Of a DNA stretch of 49,237 bases, positions 33,945 through 44,719 are shown piece after piece (positions within the stretch are counted from its first letter, which is position 1; each line of letters starts with the position of its first letter). Position numbers and translations under genes: made by a program. The notes below the pieces were generated by a model, which saw only the letters and a program-made list of their open reading frames with translations, was not told the origin of the DNA and searched no databases. The DNA comes from Chrysomallon squamiferum (lineage: Eukaryota; Mollusca; Gastropoda; Neomphalida; Peltospiridae), in the NCBI GenBank assembly GCA_012295275.1, contig CM022674.1, forward strand, positions 17,615,590-17,664,826, given 5' to 3'.

Positions 33945-34384
33945 CGTCACACATACAGTGACACAAACACACAAAAATCACATCAAACTACCTCTTCCTC
34001 GGTGACGATGTCTTCAAATGGGTCTTCACAGACAAACAGCTCCCACATTACAAGTCCAAACGAGTAAACATCGGCTGCCGTTGTGATCACTGCATCATCC
34101 TCGAGTACAGTGGGGTTCTGCAGTATTTCTGGAGCTGTCCAGCGAATGTTGGCTGGACATGCACTGTAGTTACGACGACCTGTAAAGTTACCTGTGTCTT
34201 TGTACAGTCCATTTAGTAACTATTCTAAAACTTAACAGCTGTTGAGATTAAATTTTATGTTTCTTTTATTTTTATTTTTAAATGAATATTTTAAGATTAT
34301 ATACATACTTACATACACAGATACACACACACACACACACACACACATATAAACACATACACACCTAGTTAAACATAAATGGAC

Positions 34385-34425
<41 letters not shown>

Positions 34426-36539
34426 TATACACATACATATGTATACAAAAACTATACATACATTAACATATGCAGTTATACTCTCATATTTATATATACA
34501 AACATTAATGTTCAAATATGTACCCTTATTGAATTATATTAATAAACTACTAGAACACATGAACAACAGAAAATCTTAAATGGTTTCATATCAGTCTACA
34601 GCTTTGCTAATGGGAGATAACTCTGCCAAGAAAAACACATAATATTGTCTACCATAGTTCTTAAAAGGCATTATGGGTAAAGTATAAAAACATATTTTCT
34701 TTATTTAATTTTTTATTTATTTATTTATTTATTATCATTATCAGTACTTTATATAAATAATCATTATATGTATAAGATTTTTATTTTTATATTAAATCTC
34801 TCATTTTTGCATTAAAATATTCACATAAAGATTCACCAATACTAAGCTAAAAGTTTATTTTCCTTTTGAAATAAAATCTTGGTCTTCTACATCCATGTTT
34901 TTCTCACAGAAATGGGAACAGACTGATACAAATTCAATAATTTCTATTTATTGTTCAGTTACTGACTCTTGTTCATAACAATAATGTCTGCCATTTTTCT
35001 TTCAAGGAATTGTGGGTAAAACTCACAGCAGCAGTCTTCCTTTGTACAGTTCTGTCTTAGTGGCTGTATCATTTTTGTCTGTCCAAAATCAGCAACCTGA
35101 AATTTTATAAAAATTAAAATTTATTTATAATTCACCAAATTTGTCTTTAAGAATCTGAAGTATAGCCTACAAGAACCTTGTTTGAAACAAACCTCTTAAG
35201 AAAATAATAAGAAATTTTATTTTAAAAAAAACAACAATTCTACTGACATTGTCAGAACAGTCAGAGATTGTGTTCATGATAACCATGAATTAAAAACTCT
35301 TTGACAGCAGAAAAACGAAATATTATAGTTGACCACACCAAGCGTGCTTTAACAGATCTTTGAATGGAATGTAAAAAGTTAGAATGAAATTTAAAATAAT
35401 AATTCTTTTAAAATTCTCCACATCTCTTTTAAACTGATTTATAATTTTTTTTATTTATTTGTTTTCTTATTTTTATTAATATTTTATTTTATTTTATTTT
35501 ATTTTATTTTATTTTATTTTATTTAATTGCTGGAAATAAATTACGAGGGATCTTTTATATGCACTTTCACTAAAACTACTTGGCCTATGATCCAACAATA
35601 ACAGAGCACTGTCTGACCTGGGAATACACAATTATGTTGTTATGAGTGTGTAACTAATACACTAGATTAAGATCACATTACTGACACTATTAAATTATTA
35701 TCTAAATTTGTTATCTACATACTGAATATAAACAATTACTCTGTATAGTGTGCACTGTAAGCTACATAATAAGGTGTAAAGAAATATAACTCTCCAGTGA
35801 GGTTTAATGTGAGTGTTGTATGATGTACCAAGTGTTATAACATTATTTGTATAAATAATTTTGTTACTAGGTAAATAGGTTAGTATTGGAGAGGACTTAA
35901 AATTCATCATCATTCGATTAGCACATCAGTAAAAATAAAACAATTAATTGGTTTATTGTTGTTGTTTGCGTATGTTTCTATTGTTGCTGTTTTTTTTATT
36001 TGTTGTTTTTTTTAACTGGTTTTTTATTTTTTATTATTATTATTATTTTTATTTTACTTAAACTTTGAAAATATTCAAATTAAATGTCACACATTTATTG
36101 AAATTTTCTTCAAATTGGTGAAATGTGATTAATGGCAGACTTGAAAAGAGCTCTGCAAATTACAAAACTACAATAACAATAACAACAACAACACCAACAG
36201 CAACAATAATCATTTTAGTTATATGTGATGAGTTGTTCAGCTATTATTCAAGTGTTTCATTTAGAAAATATTTTTCTACAAATGTACTCCAAGATATTGA
36301 AAGTTGTGTTCATGTCATGACTAGAAGATATCTTTTTTCTTTTATTTTCTGATTTTTTTTATAGATTTTTTAATTCCTTTCTTTCTTTCTTTTCTTTCTT
36401 TCCTTCTTTTCCTTTTCTTTCTTTCTTTCTTTTATTTTCTCTTTTTGTTTGCTGGAAGAGGGAATTTTTTGGGGTGGGTTTTCTCTAGTAGTAGTAGTAA
36501 TAGAAGTGGTAATATATTTATTATGATTATTATTATTAC

Positions 36540-36617
<78 letters not shown>

Positions 36618-37277
36618 TACAATACATTTACCTGAATTATTGACAGTCAAACAGCCATTTGGACAACAGCACTGGTGATGAAGTTCTGCTGTCTATAAAC
36701 AAATAAATAAATATATTTGAAAAATGCATCCAGTAAAATAATAAATTAAAACAATAATGAATACAGCAACAAAGCATGAAGAAATGGACACAAAATTAAT
36801 TATTATATTTTCAACAAATCTTGCATGTGAAGCAAAAAAAATGGAGAAGAAAAAATGTATTTTAGTTTATCCTACCTAATGAATGCACACTTTTAAAATC
36901 CCATATTTTAAAATTTGAACCTTATAAAGAGTGCCAAAAATTCCTGTTTTCAAATTCCAAAATTTACAATTATTATTTTTGATTTTTAATATTAACACTG
37001 CACCTATTTTTAAAATACTTTATATGAACTTCCCAAATTTTATATTTAAAATTTCATACCACATTTCCAACACCAGAATCTTCAATAATTTTAAACAAAC
37101 CATCATCAGGTTCTTTTCTCGTTGCATCACAAATTAACTTAATTATTGTTTTCCTTTGTTGCACTGACCTAAAAAAACAACAACATTTGTTTAAATAAAT
37201 ATATAAATAAATTAATGTTATTCTTTTTATTTACATCAAAGTCATTTTTGTTTAAATGTTACTTTAGACGTGTGTGT

Positions 37278-37335
<58 letters not shown>

Positions 37336-38137
37336 CCAATGTTTAGAAATATGAAATTTTGTAAATTATATACCCTGAAAATAAAAGTATGTTGTTATGC
37401 TTATAAATATAAGACCAGTATCTATCGAATGCAATAAAACTATTTTTATATATATTTATAAATAAAACACATACACATTAAAAATTAATTCTTATTATTT
37501 AAAAATGATATCTGCAAGTATTTATATACATTAAAAGCAAATTATTTTTATTTACAAATATTAAATTTGCACATATAGCAATCTGAAAGACCATACATTC
37601 AAATATTCACAAATATAAGATCTATTTTACCTATATATTCAGCAAAAATAAATTCTAATAATTTATTTATGAATATAGTGAATAAATGTTTGTTAATTCA
37701 TATACAACAGAAACATTATTCTGTTTAGAAATATGAGATTTACATCTACTTATATCAAACAAAAACAAATTTCAATATTTGTTAACATGAAATATGTACA
37801 GATCTGTATGCAACAAAAATAATTAATTTTGATTATAAATACTGAATTGTTTATAAAATTCATAATTATATTTTTGTTTTTAATATTATGAAGAGAAAAT
37901 GTGTCTGTGTACATACTAATGAAGTTTGTACATGCTTATAAATCTAGTGAAAATAAATGCAATCTGCATGTACCTATCAGCATTAAGAACAAAACTGTTT
38001 ATTTAAAATTTTTAGATCTTTGCTACCTGTAATCTTCAAAACAAATATATTTAGATATATAAATTAAAATTTTAACATACTTTCAATAAAACCATGTTCT
38101 TTTGTTCTTCTTCTTATTCTTCTTCTTATTATTATTG

Positions 38138-38180
<43 letters not shown>

Positions 38181-38895
38181 TAAAGTAGCTAATAATAATT
38201 ATTATTTTTTTTTTTTTAATCATCATCATTACTGATCTTAATGTATATAAATGTAACTGTACCTACATGAATAAAACAAATTCTTATATCGATTAAACCT
38301 AAAATGAAATTTAAGAAATGTTGCTGTATATTTCCAATTACTAAATACAAATAATGATCCACTGATAAATATGAAGTGTGTAAGTACTTGTCTCCAGTAA
38401 AGACCAGTGCTGAGTTGGTGTGGTTGTTCCTGATATCTCGAATGACTTGGAACTTGGCGTAGTTCTGCAAACCAAGAGTAAAATATTGTTTCTGTTCTTT
38501 GATGTTGAACTTACATACCTGATAAAAAAAAAAAATTTAAAAAAAAAAAAATGAAAAAGAGATGAAACATTTTGTAGCTGACAGTTAAACATTAATTAAT
38601 AATTATAGAAACAGAGAGCAAGAATGTGTGTAAGTGAAAGACAGACAGTGAAAGGGAGAAAGAAAGAAAGGTATAAACAGGGAAAAAGAAATACAGATGG
38701 AGAATGAGAGACAGAAAGAATGAGAGAGATATAGAAATAGACTGATAGAGAATAAGACAGTGAAAGAGAAAAAGAGAGTGAGAGAGACAGAGAGAAAATG
38801 AGAGAGAGAGTAATTGATGGGGTAGAAAATGAGATAGAGAAAGAGAGAGAAAGAATGCGGGCAAAATAAATAACAGAGATGAAAACAAAAAGTGA

Positions 38896-38964
<69 letters not shown>

Positions 38965-38990
38965 TAAACTATTTGTCAAGGCTAATTAAA

Positions 38991-39051
<61 letters not shown>

Positions 39052-40429
39052 AAACTATTTGTCAAGGCTAATTAAATAAAAGAGAGAGAGAGAGACAAAT
39101 AAGATGATCTGGATCTATTATGTCTAAATGTCTAAATGTACGTGTTTAAATATTATATTTATGAATGTGGATGTATGTGAAATGGACATATGACAGTTAA
39201 TGGTATCCATGTTAATGTAGATATAAGTAAACAACAAAAAATTTTCACTGCAACTAAATAACATCCATACCCTTGCACAATGTCAGTGTTGACTTGAGAC
39301 ATGTTGTGTGATAAACACGGGTTAAGAGTATAGTTGTAAGACTTCCCTGAACTCACAACTCATAGGTCATGGTAAAGAAAAGAATTGGTGAAGTGTGAAA
39401 TATGAAACATAATAACCACAATGAACAACAACAAAAATTGAAATTGTAAATAGTAAAATCCTATTTTATTATCTGATCTTAAAACCACAATATTCCTGAG
39501 AATGATAATGTTGATGATGAAGATAATAATTATGATGATTATCTTGATGACAATAATAATGCTGCTGCTACTGATGAAGATGATTATAATAATAGATGAT
39601 GGTTGCAGAAATGGTGTTTTTATGCTGGTGATATTACCAGTATATTGTGATAAACATGATAACATAAGAGATGTTTGTGGTAAATTTCTGGTAAATCAGT
39701 GATAACAATCATCACACTTATAATGGTAAAAGTCAAATTTAATATTTTGTAATAATGATTATGATGATCATGGTTGTAATATGTTGTAAAAGCTGATGAT
39801 GGTGCAGATGATAATCCATGGTTGAATGTTACCAGTGATAGCAGTGTTGGTAGTCAAAGTAATAATGTTCTTGTGGTTGTGGTTTAACAGTACATGGTAA
39901 AGTTAGTGTTTGTGTTAGTGGTTTTGACTGTAAGACCAGTTACAAAACAGTTTTGAAGAATAAGCATATTCAGTTTTAAATAATATGTCAGAATACAAAT
40001 TAATAATTTCAGTCAAAAATCATTTTAATTTTGTTATGATTTATTTATTTAGCTTTTTTTTTTCTTCTTAATATTTATTATTACAATGCATGTATTTATT
40101 TATTCAATTTATTTTAAAGAAATAATCCTCTTTTTTATTACTTACAAAAAGAACCCCAGTGTAGTTAAGTTAATTTAGATGTATTTGCATAAAAAAAATA
40201 AGAAGCAGCATTTATAAAAATTCGAATACATTACAAAAATCTGCATGCATTACCTCGGCAAGCCATCACTGCGTTGTAAACTTTTCAAATCAATTATGTC
40301 TCTTGTGCTTATAACCAGTTTACATGAGCCTATTTGTATAAACGGGACAGCTACATAGTCATTAGAAACGGCAGATTCAGGAGAATTAATCAGCATAAAG
40401 ACGACAAAACTAATGATTAGCGAACTCAT
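32501..40429 (-). CDS. Gene model: MRH-domain receptor with tyrosine-kinase C-lobe (incomplete)
   Basis: Proposed exons in coding order: 40429-40254, 39351-39249, 38464-38388, 37168-37060, 36692-36632, possible membrane exon about 36240-36166, then 35096-35027, 34179-33992, 33109-32981, 32578-32501. Phases fit within the ectodomain block and within the kinase block. Between the two blocks, no exon for the kinase glycine loop, VAxK lysine, alphaC or HRD loop was found. The ectodomain reads as a mannose-6-phosphate-receptor-homology (ATG27/CIMR-like) fold: C.L....IDLKSLQRSDG, YNYTLNPC, ALVFTGDK, TIIKLICDA. The intracellular part has DFG, APE and the CW...RPT motif of tyrosine kinases. Linking both blocks into one gene rests on order, strand and spacing. 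An N-lobe deletion, missed exons or two adjacent gene remnants are alternatives. Confidence 0.5.
32981..33109 (-). CDS. Kinase C-lobe exon (CW...RPT)
   Basis: 129 nt, phase 0 at both ends, acceptor TGTTTACAG and donor AAG/GTGAGT. It encodes VIELVNRGSRPRLNSVTNMM, then PQYKDLMQSCWSQHSKDRPT and IKK. CW and RPT are subdomain XI signatures of tyrosine kinases. Confidence 0.85.
33222..33271. repeat. (CA)n microsatellite
   Basis: Mostly pure CA in the intron just upstream of the CW/RPT exon. Confidence 0.95.
33520..33991 (-). repeat. CA-rich minisatellite built from a duplicated exon end and splice donor
   Basis: Four decayed copies of the last 30-45 nt of the 33992-34179 exon plus its GTAGTTTGATG donor region alternate with CA tracts, at about 33520-33575, 33611-33645, 33690-33728 and 33840-33886. 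The nearest copy keeps GAGGAAGAG/GTAGTTTGATG unchanged. Confidence 0.75.
33992..34179 (-). CDS. Kinase exon with APE and DVYSFG motifs
   Basis: 188 nt, enters in phase 1 and leaves in phase 0; acceptor TTTACAG, donor GAG/GTAGTT. It encodes RRNYSACPANIRWTAPEILQ, later TAADVYSFGLVMWELFVCED and TEEE. RWTAPEIL is the substrate-binding P+1/APE region of a tyrosine-type kinase (subdomain VIII), and DVYSFG is subdomain IX. Confidence 0.85.
34320..34440. repeat. (AC)n and (TA)n simple repeats
   Basis: Adjacent AC, TA and AC tracts in the intron between kinase exons. Confidence 0.9.
35027..35096 (-). CDS. Kinase activation-loop exon (DFG)
   Basis: 70 nt, enters phase 0, leaves phase 1; acceptor AAATTTCAG, donor T/GTGAGT. 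It encodes VADFGQTKMIQPLRQNCTKE then DCC. The magnesium-binding DFG is intact. There is no activation-loop Tyr in this exon; one lies in RRNYSAC of the next. Four or five Cys in the loop region is unusual. Confidence 0.8.
35097..36165. other. Stretch where the kinase N-lobe would be expected
   Basis: I looked on the minus strand for a glycine-rich loop, VAVK-like lysine and HRDL motif and saw none. The sequence is AT-rich with an (ATTTT)n run at about 35479-35525. The plus strand at about 35520-35625 reads TTACGAGGGATCTTTTATATG, which resembles a dispersed molluscan repeat ending in AAAGATCCCT; this is uncertain. Confidence 0.4.
36166..36240 (-). CDS. Possible transmembrane exon of the receptor gene
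   Basis: After an AATAG acceptor, the minus strand encodes LNNSSHITKM followed by IIVAVGVVVVIVIVVL and a TT/GTAATT donor. The peptide looks like a short juxtamembrane stalk plus one membrane span. Against it: the entry phase (0) does not match the phase-1 end of the 36632-36692 exon, and the hydrophobic run is encoded by a degenerate GTT-rich repeat. Confidence 0.3.
36361..36613. repeat. (CTTT)n and (ATT)n microsatellites
   Basis: A CTTT-rich tract at about 36374-36440 and a pure (ATT)n block at about 36527-36613. In the frame of the adjacent MRH exon the latter reads as poly-isoleucine. Confidence 0.95.
36632..36692 (-). CDS. MRH-domain exon 5 (Cys cluster)
   Basis: 61 nt, phase 0 in, phase 1 out; acceptor TTTATAG, donor G/GTAAAT. 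It encodes TAELHHQCCCPNGCLTVNNS. The Cys cluster would close the MRH domain, in the position of the final '..aCp' of ATG27/CIMR-like domains. One N-glycosylation motif (NNS) is present. Confidence 0.55.
37060..37168 (-). CDS. MRH-domain exon 4
   Basis: 109 nt; acceptor TTTTTTAG, donor GTG/GTATGA; phase 2 in, phase 0 out. It encodes SVQQRKTIIKLICDATRKEP then DDGLFKIIEDSGVGNV. The RKTIIKLICD segment corresponds to the 'RstiInFvCd' strand of MRH domains. Confidence 0.65.
37265..37334. repeat. (GT)n microsatellite
   Basis: Long GT run in the intron upstream of MRH exon 4. Confidence 0.95.
38388..38464 (-). CDS. MRH-domain exon 3
   Basis: 77 nt, phase 0 in, phase 2 out; acceptor GTTTGCAG, donor AA/GTACTT. 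It encodes NYAKFQVIRDIRNNHTNSAL then VFTGDK. SALVFTGDK fits the 'LtYtgGd' strand of MRH/ATG27-like domains. One N-glycosylation motif (NHT) is present. Confidence 0.65.
38610..39090. repeat. (AG)n repeat block with a duplicated spacer
   Basis: GA-rich DNA includes two long pure AG runs (about 38900-38961 and 38995-39048), each followed by the same spacer TTTAAACTATTTGTCAAGGC and TAATTAAATAAAAGAGAG. Open frames here are Ser-Leu artefacts. Confidence 0.95.
39249..39351 (-). CDS. MRH-domain exon 2
   Basis: Encodes SGKSYNYTLNPCLSHNMSQV then NTDIVQGYGCYLVA. YNYTLNPC is a hallmark MRH strand. The start at 39351 (after TTGTGAG) gives phase 2 agreement with exon 1; TTCAG with a start at 39346 would be a better acceptor but the wrong phase. 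The end GCA/GTGAAA gives phase 0 agreement with exon 3; a stronger GTATGG donor lies earlier but breaks the frame. Boundaries are therefore uncertain. Confidence 0.5.
39360..40253. other. Intron of the MRH gene, no other features
   Basis: AT-rich with a degenerate GAT/AAT-rich stretch (39500-39600). No exon was recognised. Confidence 0.45.
40254..40429 (-). CDS. Signal peptide and MRH-domain exon 1
   Basis: The chosen start at 40429 gives MSSLIISFVVFMLINSPESA, a typical signal peptide, then VSNDYVAVPFIQIGSCKLVI and STRDIIDLKSLQRSDGLP. The pattern C.L....IDLxSLxRxDG is the opening of MRH/ATG27-like domains. The open frame continues upstream without a better start. Donor AG/GTAATG, phase 2. 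Confidence 0.65.
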
Positions 40430-41072
40430 CGCATTTCTTCTCACATACGAGAGTTCCGATAACAACCACCGATCGGAAACTGCTGGTGTGATGTCACTGT
40501 TCAACGTTTACTAAAATCGGGTCATAAGCTGAATTAGGTCAGGTCGTCCTGTCAATAATTGCGCTTCTTGAAATTCATTGGTTAACGTATTTTTAAAAAT
40601 GACCGGCCGAGTCTGCAATAAACCACGCCCAATATCATTGTTATTTTAAATACGTGCTCTTAATCCTTGGCTAGAAGCAAGTGTAAATATTTCAAATAGG
40701 ATTAAAGATATTTTGTACTGATTAACTGTAGTTATGTAATTTAAATGTAATAATGCCACAGAGACAGCAGCACTCAAAAATTAAGCTAAATGTTTTTCTT
40801 TGGTTCTTTTTTTAAATTTCATGCGGATGGTTGATAAAGGGAAGCAACCAGTAAAGTGTATATAATGAAAGCTGTTGCTGTTAAATCCCTTTGACATACG
40901 GATTGCGCTGGCAGTATAATAATTTTATATTTTTTTTTTTATTTTTTTTTTTTTGTTAGTTTTGTTTAGTTAGTTAACATATTGGTATTATATTTATTAG
41001 TTGTTTTTTTGTTTTTTTTTTTTTTTTTTTTTGTTTGTTTTTGTTTTATTTGTTTTATTTGATTATGGTGAT

Positions 41073-41118
<46 letters not shown>

Positions 41119-42439
41119 TTTCTTTGTCATAAAAAAAGATGGAACGAATATTAAGAAGAAGGAAAAGAAGAAATAGCATTTAAAATGATCAGCTTGTCAT
41201 TAGGCCTATACATTTCTTTTTTTTTATTTTATTTTATTTTATTTTCATTGTATAGTTTAATTTTAATGTAGTTATGTGTGAAAATACAAGTTTTCTCATT
41301 AAGAAATATCCAAACACATTTGAAACAGTAATAACCCCAAGCACAGCGACAGGGAACGATCACCCAACCTTCAGCACGATATACTCTTAATTTTCAGATG
41401 TCATTATAGTTTCCATAGATCACGTGACCAAGGACAGCGACACGTGTTTAAAAGTGGCCTGTTCATAGTGTTTTTAGTGAAATGGACATGTAGATCGATT
41501 GGTATTAACTCCAGATGCTTTCCGCAATAAATATTAAAATCCAGTTTAATACGTCCACAAATGTTGGTGCGATTATTATTTGCGCTAAATTCATTTGTTT
41601 GTTTGTTTTTGTTTTTTTTTTTTTTTTTTTTTTTTTTTGTTTTTTTTTTTTTTCAGTTTTCTTTTTTTGTTTTTTTGTTTATATTTTTTTTTTTTTATTT
41701 ATTTATTTATTTATTTATTTTTTTTTTTTTTTTTTTTTTTTTTTCTAGAATGACACTGTATTATTCATGGACAGACGATATGACAGGAAGATACTGAATA
41801 TCAGAAAGAATTCTAGCTACAAACAACACCAGGAAATATAGAAATTACAATGAAACCTTTTTTCGAATGAAAGTTCATCTACATGTTATTAAAAATGTGT
41901 AAACACTGAGTGAAGCCCAACAACATATTAGTTCCAGAAGCGAGATATCTAAGTGAAGCGTGCATACAACCCATTCTTAAACTGACACCCTGCAGTCTTC
42001 ATTAACTGCGCAAATACAATTTTCTGTCTATTTATAGATGCCACAAAGGATGTTTTGGCCTTCTGTTCCTTTCAAATATTTAATAATCGACAATGAACTA
42101 AACCAAACACGTTTATTTAAATAAGTTATGTTACTGAAACAATGACATTTATTATATTAATGTTGGTATTTCCCTGTCTATAAATAGCAAGAACCGTAAC
42201 TCTGGATGAAATTATCCGCAACGGTTCAGTGTGTAAACCAGTGTATTTGATGCATTGAATTTGTAGAGAGACAGAATGTATTCCCTAGCGAAATCCTCTG
42301 CTTAAGTATGTTGTGTTTGTGTCTGTTTTTATATGTTTATACCTAGTGTGTCTGCATAATTAATGTGTATATAATATTGTTATAATGTTTGAATGTATCT
42401 GCGTGTCTTTGTATATGCATTTGTATGTGTACGTGTGTT

Positions 42440-42481
<42 letters not shown>

Positions 42482-42780
42482 TGTGTGTGTTTCACGTCGG
42501 TTTTTAAATGACACAAAAGACAGAAAGGTAAAAGGCAATTTTACTAAACAAGAGACAACTAACAAAACATTTTTTGAAAAACCTGATCCACGACAGTTCA
42601 CAACAATATATGCAACATAACAATACATGACTTGTCAACCCTCACAGTCTCTTAAATAGCGTTATGAGCGTAGGTGTGTATATATGTATGTATATTATGT
42701 GTGTGTATGTTTTTTTTTTTTGTGTGTGTGTGTGTGTGTGGTAAACCTATATATATATAGATTACAGCCAATATGTGAAA
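40430..42780. other. Upstream region of the MRH gene and intergenic DNA
   Basis: No gene was recognised. Poly-T-rich tracts occur at about 40930-41050 and 41597-41745, a (GT)n at about 41073-41115 and another at about 42440-42490. Two CACGTG E-boxes lie near 41420 and 41441. The 250 bp upstream of 40429 are less AT-rich and may hold the promoter, but no TATA box was assigned. Confidence 0.45.
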
Positions 42781-42783
42781 GAA

Positions 42784-42926
42784 GTCATCTGGTCTAATGC
42801 CTGAAATGTTTAGGTTTAGCCTAACTCCCAAGACTGTCAGACATTTGGCCTAATGTCTAAGATTTCCAATAAATAGACCAAACGACTGAAATAGACCTCA
42901 AGTCATTAGGCAAAATGACTGAATGA
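42784..42926. mobile_element. Small foldback / MITE-like element
   Basis: The left arm GTCATCTGGTCTAATGCCTG and the reverse-complemented right arm GTCATTTTGCCTAATGACTT are inverted copies. An internal partial copy, GACATTTGGCCTAATGTCTA, lies between them. No coding capacity. Confidence 0.45.
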
Positions 42927-43112
42927 AAAAGAGTGACTTACAATTGGATGAAGAGATTTATTTCGTAACTCATATAGTAGTGTTCTATTTATTACAGCAG
43001 TTCAAACGTTTGTTCTCGAAACATACACGTTTTGTTTGACACCTCTTTTTTCCTCTATAGTTGCATTTCACAATCCCTTGTCCTCCTGCGTAACTCCTTT
43101 GACACTGCTGCT

Positions 43113-43630
43113 CTAAAAACATTTTAACACATCATACAACAAAAGCAGTCTCTGGGAGCATACATCAAACTGGTTCTTGGTAGACTGTTCATTGTCATCA
43201 GTATCTACAATCACACCCAGCAGGCTCCTGGGGTCACCACGGCCCCTGTCCACAGCTGGAACAGGCACTGCCACGTTGTCTCTCTCTCCTTCTTCTCCGG
43301 CAGACAACACAACGCGACTGCGTTTGATCATCCGCTCGTCTTGCTGAAACTGTTCATCTTCGGCGAATTTTTACTTGGCGCTGACGTCGACACAGGAACT
43401 CTACTTTCGGCGTCAACTGGTCATCCTCGGAGTGGGACCGCAGCTGGTCAGACCTGGCGTCTTCATCTGTTTGGCGTTTCTTGCTCAGTTTCTGCACGTC
43501 TGCGCACTTAAGAATTTCAAACGTGGACATGAGGTAGTAAGTACACGTGGTGGGTTTCTCCTATGGTCAGCAGATATTTTCTTTAGCTGGTCCATAATCA
43601 AGAAGTACTTATCCTTTGGAATGTACACTC
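43113..43630 (-). pseudogene. Integrase-type transposon fossil (KRBA2-like)
   Basis: The upstream part reads IPKDKYFLIMDQLKKISADH and, after a frame change, FEILKCADVQKLSKKRQTDE. The downstream part reads RDNVAVPVPAVDRGRGDPRS and LLGVIVDTDDNEQ. The N- and C-terminal ends match KRAB-A-domain-containing-2-like integrase proteins as I remember them, while the catalytic integrase core between them is missing. Frame shifts and the deletion make it non-functional. The C-terminal motif is the stronger evidence. Confidence 0.5.
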
Positions 43631-43639
43631 CCTGCGTAA

Positions 43640-43758
43640 CTCATACTTCTTAATCAATCACTCTTAAAACGGACTTCCAAAAGAACCACAGTGATGGAAA
43701 AATAAGTGATCTGAATGCATTCAGGAACTACTGCATTTTATACCACCTATTATCACGG

Positions 43759-43810
<52 letters not shown>

Positions 43811-44654
43811 CACACACACACACAAACACACGCATGCATATGCATACATACATACTAACAATACATACACACATAGTTATATGTATTGTTTTTCATCACC
43901 GTTACAAACATCCTAAGGGATTAAGTAAATCATCTTTGTTTTGTTTTCAAAGATAAAACGTTATTTAAAATATTATCATAGTGGGGAAAAACGCCTCGCT
44001 TGGACATGCCATCAGCAAATTAAAATAAAATATATTTAACTATAGGAACCAAAGTTATAAAGCCAAAGTCGTCAAGTTACAATCCATCCAATCTAACAAC
44101 AGACATATGATTAATTAAAATACCTAAATACTTAATACATTAATACATAATGATATTAGCCGCCTCAAAATATGTCTTACCCGAGTAAATTGATTACGGC
44201 AATAATCTTGACAACAACTAAAACACCTAAATACATTAATACGTAACGATATGAGCCGAGTGCTATAAAATAACGCAAAGACCAGTGTCCAGTTGACCTG
44301 TCAGAAAGCGTGCCCGTCGCAGACGTGCTTCACAACAGCTTGCTCTGATTAGCACGTTAATTTTTTTCCTATCCTATCCTAGTGTCCAGTTACAACGCAC
44401 TTGGCTGTCCAGCACTAAACACTTCGGAACTCGGCTCATCTCACTTTCATTTTTATATTTAGACTGGACCCCATTGCTCCCAGACTGCATTCCCCAAAGT
44501 ATTTATATAGCAAAATACCCACGGTTAAAATCACCAAAGACAAAAATAAACACGGTTATAATATTCATGAGTTTTTGCATAAACTAGATTTTGTGTTTAT
44601 AATCAACCTTTTATATGTCTGTGTGTTTGTATTTATGATTATTAGTTGTATTAA

Positions 44655-44719
<65 letters not shown>

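Noticed and set aside
33456-34005. Long Thr/His-rich forward frames
   Set aside because: Translation of the CA-rich minisatellite; the real signal is the duplicated splice donor on the minus strand.
38592-38979. Ser-Leu-rich minus-strand frames of about 100-127 codons
   Set aside because: Translation of (GA)n tracts.
41515-41797. Phe-rich frame of about 78 codons
   Set aside because: Poly-T tract artefact.
44270-44400. Possible tRNA or small RNA in a GC-richer patch
   Set aside because: No cloverleaf with matching acceptor stem or B-box could be built by eye.
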